Assembly (NCBI RefSeq): GCF_000512585.2
Contig: NC_089242.1
Coordinates: 930,001 to 994,000 of the forward strand
From: Kwoniella bestiolae CBS 10118
Lineage: Eukaryota > Basidiomycota > Tremellomycetes > Tremellales > Cryptococcaceae
Length of the DNA: 64,000 nt
Direction: 5' to 3'
Below, one piece after another: positions 34,865 to 45,103 of this stretch (the first letter of the stretch is position 1; each line of letters starts with the position of its first letter). The notes beneath the pieces are model-generated. The model had not been told where the DNA came from. It made no database searches and worked only from the letters and a program-made list of their open reading frames with translations. Made by a program: the position numbers and the translations under genes.

Positions 34865-36266
34865 TTGGTACGGTTTTGCGCTTCTGGAGTATTTCGATTT
34901 GATTATAGTCTTGATAGGTTATGACATGAGTTGGTTACTTATGAGATGTGTAAGATAAGTATTCTGTTTGATGATAAAGCGATGTATACCGTGTCTTGTT
35001 GATATCGTCGTTACGTGACGTATACAAGATCATTGGTAGACTATGACCTAGCCAAAAGAGTTCATCGTTGGATTTCGCTGTTTCGCATTGCAGTACAACT
35101 TTTTTGCAATGCCTCGACGATGAAATAAGGAATGATCCGAATGGATCCGAGGGTGTCCGTTGGCGAATTAAGCGAATCCAAGGGTTTGGTTTGGATGGTG
35201 TCAACGACTGAGACACCTCCTTTGAGGGTTGCAGGATTGGTTGAAAGCGTTCTCTCACTCACTTCTACCTACTTTGACTCCACTACTCTGGCCTCCTAGT
35301 CCTCATGCATCCCCATGGCAGATACAACGAAGTCATATCTCTCTGTACTGTATGTTTATGGTGTACACTTCTCACGCTCAGACTGATGAGTCGGGTCATA
35401 GTGTACTCGTATACAGTCCCATCAACTTAAGCGAGATTCATGTCTTGGCACAGGAATAATAATGGATCTAGAAGTCTAGTCTGGCTGGAGGTCCATGCGT
35501 TCCTTTGACGTCGAGCTTTGATCGCTTTTCTTGAGATTGATTGACAATTGATGTTTATTGTGTTTGAAGGTGTGAAAGCAGAGGTGATGTGAGGTTTTGA
35601 TGGATATGATGTATTTGTTTGTATTGTGTTTTACACGAGGTATCCTTCTGTATTCCCACCAAATTCTCATGCATACTGAGGACAGTCACACACATATATA
35701 ATCAGAGGGAGAAATGGTCTTCTCCCCTATCTCCTCGTCTCATTTCTTCTCTCTCCTATTAGTCATACAACAAGTAAGTATACAATGCACGATTGAACAT
35801 CCCAGTATATCTGCCAACAAGACCCTAGGTGTAGTGGATGCCGTGTACAATTGGTAAGTAAGATATCGTCCTTCCTTCTCTTTCCAATCCCTTGGCCTGA
35901 TCTCATCATGATGAACAATCTTAAACGCGTGTAAACTCTACGTGTCTACACGGTGAGAGTATACTAAACTGTCTAGATTCTGATTCTACCCTTTGAATTC
36001 TACTTCCATTGCTTTTTGGTCTTGTGTCGATGTGGATCGCTCGAGCTGACCTTGTTGTTGTGGTGATTCCCAGTAAACCTTGTCTCGATAATACGATGAT
36101 ACGATGACACGATGATGCGATTCGAGTGAATCTGGTGAGTCGGTCCTTTTTGCTGTGTGATGGACCATTTTCATGACAACTCTGATATATTCATCGTACT
36201 ACGGTACCCCTTGTGGCGTTGATGGGTGTATACCTCTGATGTAATCTTGAGTGGCGAGCTGACGAG
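34865..36266. other. gene-poor region, left part
   Basis: No gene I can support. From a TATA-like site at about 35695 an ATG at 35713 opens 46 codons with a hydrophobic start (FFSLLLVIQQ) and ends where a GTAAGT follows. It could be a tiny secreted peptide, a first exon, or chance. A GATACGATGA-like short repeat is near 36088-36120. Confidence 0.35.
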
Positions 36267-37150
36267 ATGCCTTCTAACCCTAGAGCTCACTTCATTAGAG
36301 CCGATCGCCACGATCTTTTGAGGTGGGTCAATCTTCCTTCTACATATTGCTGCTCTGTATCGCTGTCCCTCCACACCATGATTATACCATTGCATGGCTT
36401 ATCTGCAACTCTCATCCATGATGGTTGGGAGATTGAGGAAACAACCAATCATTGAACACTCTATATGATCTTCGTCCTTTATTCTCCTTTACGACCTGCT
36501 TTGTGGTTGATTGCGATAAACGCTGATCCTCGTGCTTCTCACACTAGGGTTTCGATTTTCGACAGTAACCCAAAACTGAGCATGATCTATTGGTAAGTTT
36601 GAGTTCCTTACCCAGACCTTCATTGTTTGTCCCAACTTCTCGACCATCCCCGTCCAGTGATGACATCTTGACCTATATCCTCTTGAATCAAAGCGCTATG
36701 CTGCGGTGATGGAGACAAATCAAAAACTTCCATGGCGCTGAACCTTCCTTCCTTCCCCCTCCTTTCCTGACTCCTAGACAGTACAGTACAATTGAGCTGA
36801 CGATATCAATTTCACCGCATAGATACGTTCCATCAAGGCGAGTACTGTTCATTCTTTTCGTTACGCCGGTGAAGGTGTCAGGAGAACCGATGTGTCCGTC
36901 TTGTATCCACCCTTTGAAATGATGTACAAGTTTAACTCTCTTCGTATCGGTTTCTCACGATGAGAATCGGCGTGACATTTCTTCTTTCCAAAGTGTCTGA
37001 TCTATTCTTCTCCCTTCTGCATTAACCAGATATCCCCACGAAAGAGGGTATAGGATGACCGCTACTGACTATCATATGATTGCTGATTACAGGCCACTTG
37101 TCCGGTCATGCGGTGTGGTACTGAACGAACCGCTCGGTGAGTCATGCTCC
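36267..37150 (+). other. exon-like fragments; possible decayed gene or non-coding transcript
   Basis: Short open pieces bounded by good splice sites occur at 36267-36321 (MPSNPRAHFIRADRHDLLR, then GTGGGT), about 36549-36593 (after CACTAG, before GTAAGT) and about 37093-37141 (after TTACAG, before GTGAGT; PLVRSCGVVLNEPL). They join in phase, and the last faintly recalls the REPL/LEPAL segment of the tandem genes at 2701 and 4231. Beyond that the frame is lost. The middle intron would be 500 bases, far longer than the norm here. I cannot make a complete gene; a degenerate third family copy or a spliced non-coding RNA are both possible. Confidence 0.2.
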
Positions 37151-37917
37151 ATCGTTCGAGAGGCTTTGAGCTTTGTGTCTACATCAAGGAAGAGAAACCA
37201 AGGCCTTTCTGTATCTTCTGCACTACCTGAAGTGCAGAAATGAGGATAGCGTATTCATTCAGTCGTCTGATCCTCTCTATGATTTCTGGGTGGTCGCTGA
37301 CCAATCGGACCAGATACTCATCACTGACCATGCCTTCTTCAAGTTTCGATGATCCCTCAAATGACCTCGAACCGGATCGATGATGCGGACATATCACTCG
37401 TGAGTTGGATGGTTTTAAACTCGTTGATGATTTATGGACTTTGGTGATATCAGCTGATGTCGCTTTGGTGGATGTTAAAACTGTCTGTCAGTATTTGTCT
37501 ATCGTCTTTCTCTCCCATATCATCGCGTGCTTTATATACAGTATCCGTATGATTCGTTCATACTTCTTCGTCGAGTTTGTTGGTTGATCATTTCAAGTCG
37601 TATGCATTGCAGTCTATAATACTATGGGGTTGTGATGTCTGCCTAAGAAGCTCGGGTGTAAAGACATAGCATTGAGATTGAGTCAGAGCCACGAACGAGT
37701 CCGTGGCACTTACAAACACCCAGCCCGCAGAATGCGTATGGTAGACAAAACTCATTCATAAAAAGGTAAAACATGCGTCATTCTATCAACAAGGGTGTAT
37801 ACGATCGTAGGTGTTCATTATGACTGATGTGGTGAACGTTCCATGACATTGTCCATTCCTCATTCCATAATGCCCGACTTGGCCGGCATTGATGCTCAAG
37901 AAGCTCAACTGGCCGAC
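37151..37917. other. gene-poor region, right part
   Basis: Only short frames; the 60-codon frame at 37405 shows no family resemblance. Confidence 0.4.
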
Positions 37918-38636
37918 TTATGCGAGCGAAAAGTATTGCTAAGACCGCGTTACACATATCAGCATGGAAACCCCGTCATTGACAATGAGGTACTCACCTG
38001 AGCTACGTCGGGATGGTCCGCACCATGGCATTCCCAAGTTTGCAAGTCCTTAATCGATCCGTATGGCTTGGCATCGATGGGTGCACTGTCCTTGACTACG
38101 TCGAGGCATTGAGCTGGTCCATCCATCACACAATATCAGCTCCTCTCTCTCTTGCATTCCACCTCCACTCATGTTCATGTATACACTACACACAGGATGG
38201 GAGAGGACTTACATCCATTTTCGCCAATAGTAATCTTCATCTTCGACCCCTCGACACTCCCAATACTAAACGCCTGCCCCTCCCTAGAAGCATCACAAGA
38301 TTGTACCGTAACTTTCCCCCCATTCCCATTGGAGATATCAGCCTCAAGACAAAGTTCAGGATGAGCCACCAACTTGATTGGACCTCTCTTCTGAGCGCCG
38401 GTGGGTGAGAATAATTGGAATTCGTCAAGGTATGTACCGGGGATGGCAACGCAGTTGGTCAGTGCTACTGTTGAACCAATGGCGGCATAGCCGTTTTGTA
38501 CGGTTAGGCAGGTATTGGGGGTGGAGGAGGAGCGGAAGTATGAGCCTTCTCCCTTGGAGGCTCGGGGGGAGATGGGGGAGGCGAAGGATAGGGCCAGGGT
38601 GGCGAGGAGAGGGAGGAGGAGTGTGGGGATGAACAT
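37918..38636 (-). CDS. secreted ricin-B-type (beta-trefoil) lectin-like protein, 186 aa
   Basis: Three exons: 38636-38213, 38113-37998, 37938-37918. A signal peptide is clear (MFIPTLLLPLLATLALSFA, cleavage near residue 20). The mature part has the three-fold layout of ricin-B domains: an NTCLTVQNGYAAIGSTVALTNC unit, ELCLEADISNG with VTVQSCDAS and GQAFSIG, and SQCLDVVKDSAP with LQTWECHGADHPDVAQQYFSLA. The x-C-L-[DET] pairs and the closing Q-x-F-[SF] are typical, although the QxW motif is Q-x-F here. One lectin domain and nothing else, so a small extracellular carbohydrate-binding protein is likely. The last exon gives only six residues and the stop, but completes the fold motif. Confidence 0.8.
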
Positions 38637-38735
38637 CTTGAGTGATTGGTTTGTTGGTTTGTTGGGTGTAAGCGTGAGTGAAGAAGATTAGTTTGATGAG
38701 GAAGAGAAAGAGGGGAAATCGATAGTTCGAACAGG

Positions 38736-38743
38736 TATTTATA
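38736..38743 (-). promoter_or_regulatory. TATA box of the lectin-like gene
   Basis: TATAAATA on the minus strand, 100 bases upstream of the ATG. Confidence 0.5.
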
Positions 38744-39562
38744 CCTTACACTCCTATCCGGTGTTGACTATCACCTCTATAGGTGCGGACTACTTTACGT
38801 GCATGTCGATCGGCGGATCATCGCTTTCGCTTTCTTTCGACTCAGAGCGCCGAGGTGGTGCAGTACAAGCTGTGGTTGATGAACACCGAGTTGACATCCT
38901 TTATGCATTCTAATGTAGGATGATGGTCAATGTGAGCAGGGTTTGACTCACGATGCTATGCATTCAACATACCGGTTGAGCCTACTCTGCGGTCGGAGTA
39001 GGCTACAAAGTCGTATACGGACTTACTCTTCGGAGGTACACCTCGGACCTGACAGGGTGACGATGGACACGAGCCCGAGCAGGCGACGATCTCCATCTTC
39101 GTCGTAAGTCATACTTGCTTTGTTTCGCGTCATATCGTCATGTGATATGAATACTATACACTGGAGAATGACGTTTGCTGATTCATGGAACATGGGTCAT
39201 GGGTCGAACGAGCTTTCGCTCGGATATGCAGAAGCTCGGTCATAGTCCTTTCATCGCATAACTTAGGGAGCCAGCGTTTCATATTACTGTATACATTGGT
39301 GTTTCGTCTGTAGTGAAGAACCGATTCACCTTCGAGTCGACGTAGATGACTTGAAGGTGAGTGAAAGGACATACGACATCGAGTCGATTGTCATCCTTTG
39401 CTTTTGATGCTTTTCGACTCGTAACGGGCGATGCTTCAGTCTATATGTTGGAGCATGTTCGCATAAGTCACTCATCACCACTGCATTAAATGTGGTTCAA
39501 CCAAATATAGATACACCGCCAAGGCTTGAGCTTCGAAAGTACATACTAACACAAGAGACAAA
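38744..39562. other. intergenic, divergent promoters
   Basis: Upstream of both the lectin-like gene (minus) and the Nudix gene (plus). No gene seen. Confidence 0.5.
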
Positions 39563-41091
39563 ATGACCATCTCCCTATTACCTATAATCAGCCAAGCCGA
39601 CAGATTCCCCTATTGCCCTACAGGTATTGCCGAGGGGTACATACCTTTCCATCTGACCTTATCAGATTTCCAGAACGACCTACCTCCGATTGGACTATTA
39701 TGCCACGATGTGGTGAAAGAGATGAGGGCCGTCGCAGAGGGTATATGGAAGTTCGAAGAAGACAAGGAAACTGCGCAAGTCAGGTGTGTGTATTTTACTG
39801 AGAGTCTGGTCGCCAAGGGGGGAGAGGAGATCGGTAGGGAGGGTGGGAGGGTGGTGAAGCTTTGGAAGGAGTGTGGGAAGTTTTGGGGACGATTATCTGG
39901 TGAGAGTGCCGGGTGTCTGAATCACTTTTGTCCATTCCTGCCTACCTCTCTCTTCAGCGTATGGTAGATTAGGTCATCCAGACTGACCAGAGCTTTCCCT
40001 TGACCTGTACTGATGAATGTGGCAAAGGATGGAGGGACGAGTGCTACGCTGTGTATGCCTCTTCGAAATCATCTGGTCTGATCGCCAGCTCAGACCCTGG
40101 AATCTACGGGAATGTCATCTTCAATCTGGAGAGGTCAGCTTGCCCCTTGTTTGGGGTGGCTACTTTCGGAGTACGTATGACTGGTAGGTTGGACTTCCTC
40201 GTTATGAGGCATTGGAGGTTGCGCTGACACGTACAGTACGTAAAGCTTATGAGGGTGAAGGTGAGAACATGAAAATTTGGGTACCTACCAGGAGCAAGAC
40301 CAAGTCCACGTGAGTCATTTGCACAGCAGAGTTCTTGGGAGATAGATGCTGACTCCGTGGAGAGTCTGTAGCTGGCCAGGTAAATTGGACAACGTACGTT
40401 AATATTGACTAACCATCCGGGGATGTAAGTTGTTAATCTAAGTTAGTCTGACGCTGTGCCGCAGTCCGTCTCAGGAGGTATATCAGCCGGATCAACACCT
40501 TTTGAAACATTGCTCAAGGAATGCGATGAGGAAGCAAGTTTACCCGGAGCGTTCATCGAGAGATATGTCAAGTGAGTAATATCTGTTCAACTAACGTGAG
40601 CGCTGATGTCGACGGGTGACTCAGGAATGCCGGTGTCACTACTTACTTCTATATCACAGATGAGGGTTTTCTGCAACCTGGTGAGTAACCGGAGTATTTA
40701 TAGGGTAGCTGACTTGCTTTGTAGAGGTGTCATATGTCTATGATCTACCGTTACCCCCCTCGGACTCGGCGGAGTACATCAAGTTGAAGCCGAACGACGA
40801 CGAGGTCGAATCGTTTTCTGTGAGTAATGCTCTCCCCTGAATGGAGTATTCCATCTCAATATCACGATACGGTCACAGCTGTGTTGCTCACCATCATGCG
40901 AGCGGTAGCTTTTGACCATTCCCGAAGTCATCGAAGCCTTGCACGCAGACAGGTTCAAGCCGAATTGCGGGTTAATCTTGGTTGATTTCCTGATAAGACA
41001 TGGGTTCGTCACTCCCGAGACGGAGCCGAATTTGCTAGAAATCAGCTCAAGAATGAGAAAAAGATTGCGGGTGGCTTTGCCTGGCGTCTAG
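39563..41091 (+). CDS. Nudix hydrolase of the Tnr3/NUDT20-24 type (DUF4743 + Nudix), 342 aa
   Basis: Eight exons: 39563-39899, 40028-40183, 40237-40309, 40372-40393, 40465-40571, 40625-40680, 40725-40819, 40909-41091. N-terminal region with LLPIISQADRFP and YIPFHLTLSDFQ, then GWRDECYAVYASS and ACPLFGVATFGV, matching the domain before the Nudix fold in fungal Tnr3 and plant NUDT20/24. The Nudix box is GGISAGSTPFETLLKECDEE, with Glu215, Glu218 and Glu219 as the metal-binding residues by alignment with MutT. VSYVYDLPLP and GLILVDFLIRHG follow. In fission yeast this unit is fused to thiamine pyrophosphokinase; here it stands alone. Related enzymes act on oxidised thiamine diphosphates. The first intron (39900-40027) contains frames that mislead; only the acceptor at 40026-40027 restores phase. 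Confidence 0.85.
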
Positions 41092-41430
41092 CTGTTATTG
41101 GCACAAGTTTTGATGCACAAGATACATGGTAGTTGGGTCTGAGAATACATGCATGTTTTTTGGTTGTTGTTGCGTTATTGGGTTGTTTCCGTCGGAAGTG
41201 GAGGTGCTAGTCAGTCGGGACACCTGATCCGGTCGAGTGACCAGTGACCACATGTTCAATCCTATTAATGTCCAAGATGATCATGTTCAGCGTTGTTTAT
41301 ACTTGCATTTCAATACCCCATGCTTCTCCTCGGTAGAACAGTATCATCTCCCACATCATATCTTCACCCAAGAATATCAACGATCCTCACCTACCATCAC
41401 TCGGTCGCTAGGACTATCACAACAACAACG
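41092..41430. other. intergenic, promoter of aminopeptidase P
   Basis: Nothing beyond a likely promoter. Confidence 0.5.
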
Positions 41431-44400
41431 ATGACATCAGGATCATCGTCCAAATTGACCAAGTTGAGGGAACTGATGAAGGATAGGAATATCGATGCGT
41501 AGTATGTGTAGACCTCGTTTGATCAGACACATCAAGCTGACTCGTTTGCTATAGTGTAGTACCTTCGGAAGATGCTCGTGAGTCTGCTCTACATCGGCAG
41601 AACAAGTGTACAACGATCTAACATGGTAACACCTGCGTTGTAGACGCTTCGGAATACCTTGCTCCCTGCGACGCAAGACGAGCATATATAACTTCGTTTA
41701 CCGGATCAGCAGGGTGCGCAGTGATAACTCACAATGAAGCTAGATGTTGGACTGATGGGAGGTACTGGGTACAAGCTGAGAAGCAGCTGGGAGAAGGGTG
41801 AGTGAAGCGAATAATCACTTCGTCGAGGTCTTAGGCTAATGATCGCCTCTTGTTGTGCCTATAGCTGGACGTTGATGAAATCTGGATTACCAGAAGTACC
41901 GACGTGGGGAGCATGGCTCAAATCTGCGAGTCCAACCTACATCACAATTCTTGAAGGATAATCCATCGATGAAAGCTGGGTAAATCGGCGCTGACGTTGT
42001 ATTCGGTTTATACTCATCAGGACCTCCCATCATCCTCAAGAATAGGCATCGACCCCACCCTAATCCCTCAATCCGAATCTACCACTCTCTCCACCTCCCT
42101 CACTGCAACTCCGACAACCTCATCTCTCGTACCTATATCGGAGAACCTGGTCGACATCATATGGTCTGAATCGGAGCAGAAACCGACAAGACCAACTAAC
42201 GAGATATTCAACCTATCCACTCAATATACTGGTGAATCCGTTGAAAGCAAGATAAGTAGGATAAGGGATAAACTCAAGAGGATCGGTAGTCCAGGTATAA
42301 TAGTGACGAGTCTGGATGAGATTGCTTGGCTGTTCAACCTTAGAGGAGCCGATATACCTTATAATCCTGTATGTTGTGTTCTCTCCGTACCCCTCTCTGC
42401 CGTAAAAATGCTAAACTTGCGGTCGTTCGGCGTACATAGGTATTCTTCGCATATGCCATACTCACAAGGGACGACTGCACCCTCTTCGCATCCCCCAAAT
42501 CACTGACAGACCCAGTCCGAGAATACCTACATAAGAACGGAATTGCGCTGTTGGATTACGATCAGATTTGGAATTCCCTGGGCAGCTGGCAGAAGAGATT
42601 GACAGTTGAGAGGTCCCAGCAGCAGACGGACAAAGACGTGGATATGAACGATGAGCCTTCCACCAAGAAGGCTAAGGTGGAGAAAGAGGGGGACAAGGAG
42701 GAAAAGGTGGTGAAGACGGATAAGGTTTTGATAGGGATGAAAACTAGTTGGGCGATTGCCAAGGCTGTTGGAGAGGTGAGTTGACGTCTACTTTTCATTC
42801 TCAAGCTCCCTTTTAGGGCTTGTTTGGCTAATGATTTGTCCGGTACTGTGGTATTTAGGATAATGTAGAAGTCAGGAGATCGATCATTGAGGAGTCCAAA
42901 GCTAAGAAAAATGCTGTGAGTTTCGTATCTCCTCTCGCAGATCCGGTTTCCCTCTTGTCCACGACGGGCGCGCAGACTGATTCCTAGTGATCATACATAG
43001 ACCGAGATCGAAGGCTTCCGCCAGTGCCATATTCGAGATGGAGTAGCCTTGGCAAGATACTTCGCATGGCTGGAAGAGGCGCTACAGCAGAATGAAAAGT
43101 GGTCGGAGTATGATGCGGCGCGAGTCCTGGAGAACTACAGAAAGTAAGTCATGGGATCGGCCACAAATCTCAGGCGCTGAAGGGTATTAGCTGATGAGTT
43201 GTTTTCCTGTTATAGGGAGAACAAGTGGTTCATGGGGTTATCTTTCGAGACTATCTCTTCAACTGGTGCTAATGCGGGTAAGTTTAGATAATACGTCATG
43301 TATCACTGCGAAGGCGAGCTGGTGTGTTGAATGTGGAAATTAGCTATCATACATTATGCTCCACCTAAAGAGGGATCAGCGATCATAGATAAAGATAAAA
43401 TGTACCTATGTGATTCAGGAGGTGAGTTACCGAGTCCAACCAATACTCATCCGTGTGAAATGAGCATGTTCGGCTGATACGTTACACAGCGCAATATCTT
43501 GATGGTGAGCTGTCAATTCCTCAAGGATGTTTATAGCTAACAGACGTGCAGGCACTACTGATGTGACGAGGACTTTTGTGAGTTAATTTGACTTATGCTG
43601 ATCTGAGCCAACAGCTAATGTTCGTATAGCACTTTGGTACGCCTACAGAGGAGGAGAAGAGGGCGTTCACCAGAGTGGTAAGTTCACATCGTTCTTAATC
43701 ACATCATTGTCACCCATATGAAGTCGATTGGCTGACTTGGATCTAGCTGCAAGGTCATATAGGTCAGCTGCTTCATCAAAACCTAGTCATCTCAAAGCTA
43801 ATATCACCATATAGCACTCGACACCGTTGTCTTTCCGCAGGGCACGACAGGTAAGTGAAGTGACGTCCTATGAAGTAAGCTTTGACTAAGACCGATTCTT
43901 CTCTCATAGGATATATCTTGTGAGTCCGATCTGCGATCTAGGCATGACTTGACTGGCATCACTGATGGTGTTCCAGAGATATACTGGCTAGACGTGCACT
44001 ATGGTCAGACGGGATGGATTATCGGTGAGTATTCCCCTTCGCCCTCTTATCGCTTAGACCACCCATATCGTCTCCTCATCATACTGTGCTGATGAGCGGG
44101 AGTACAGCCACGGAACATCCCATGGGATCGGGTCATTCCTAAACGTCCATGAAGGTCCACAGGGCGTAGGTCAACGACCAGCCTATAACGATGTCCCCTT
44201 AGTAGAGGGTATGGTAATCTCCAACGAACCGGGTTATTACGCCGAGGGTAAATTCGGAATAAGGATAGAAGGTGTTGATATTATAGTCAGGGCAGAGACC
44301 AGGGAAAATTTCGGTGGGAAAGGATGGTTGGGTATGGAGAGGATATGTATGGTAAGCTTTAAGCTCTCAGCTCCCTCGTTCTTTTCCCCTTTCTTTGATG

Positions 44401-44598
44401 TTGCGGCTGATTCGGTTGAGGTGATGATAGTGTCCCATACAAAGCTCCCTTCTTGATATCTCGCTATTGAGCCCGAGCGAGAAAGATTGGTTGAATGAGT
44501 ATCATTCCGAGGTACTGGAGAAGATCGGTCCGATGTTGAGGGAGGTAGGTGATGAGAGAGCGATAGGGTGGCTAGAGAGGCAATGTACGGCGATATAA
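41431..44598 (+). CDS. Xaa-Pro aminopeptidase (aminopeptidase P, M24B)
   Basis: Nineteen exons, 647 aa: 41431-41501, 41555-41577, 41644-41797, 41865-41925, 42021-42368, 42440-42775, 42859-42915, 43001-43143, 43216-43277, 43344-43421, 43490-43504, 43552-43577, 43630-43677, 43747-43762, 43815-43850, 43910-43919, 43977-44024, 44108-44351, 44431-44598. It removes N-terminal residues before proline, using two Mn ions. Landmarks: NIDAYVVPSEDAHASEYLAP (about 20), FTGSAGCAVIT, RYWVQAEKQLG, SRIGIDPTLI, DEIAWLFNLRGADIPYNP, then the metal site with LCDSGAQYLDGTTDVTRTFHFG (two Asp), ILARRALWSDGMDYRHGT, SHGIGSFLNVHEGPQ (His), EPGYYAEGKFGIRIE (Glu, Glu). HGTGHG is usual; here it is HGTSHG. Intron 4 (41926-42020) starts GCGAGT, a GC-AG intron. 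Residues 290-310 carry a lysine/glutamate-rich insert. Cytosolic, no signal peptide. Confidence 0.9.
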
Positions 44599-45103
44599 GG
44601 ATCGACAGCAGAAGAGAACAGACCGAGTATCTAAGAAACGAACACAGGATGGGTGGGATGTACAATAGGGATGGACTTTGAGCGCATGAGCGCATATGTC
44701 CATATGATTGATGAGTGTCGACAGACACAAGACCTTTTTGGTCGTACCATGTACAGTAGTATGCATTCATCTTATGTCTGATTGTTCTGCTATTGTCTAA
44801 GGGAATCACCACAACACTATTCAGCTACTCACAGCTTCATAATTGCTGAGCAGTTGCAATTCATCGCAACATATATATACAAAAATATAACAACGGACAA
44901 TGACTGATACTAAACTAGGTCAAAACAAAGCCACAAAAAAGTAAAGTATGTATGACATCCTCTACCCGCTCGCATTGTCTTGTCCGAACCATAATCCAAC
45001 GCTACGGTCCTCTACCTTCTAATCCCCTTATTCCTTCAATATCAACATGATCACACAATCGGTTCTAATCACCCTCCTTGCCAACTCATATTTCAACAGT
45101 GCA
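44599..45103. other. intergenic between convergent genes
   Basis: 3' ends of both neighbours. No gene seen. Confidence 0.5.

Noticed and set aside
39958..40027. Frameshift in the Nudix gene
   Set aside because: First suspected because two acceptors give stops, but the acceptor at 40026-40027 joins the exons in phase and yields the family motif GWRDE.
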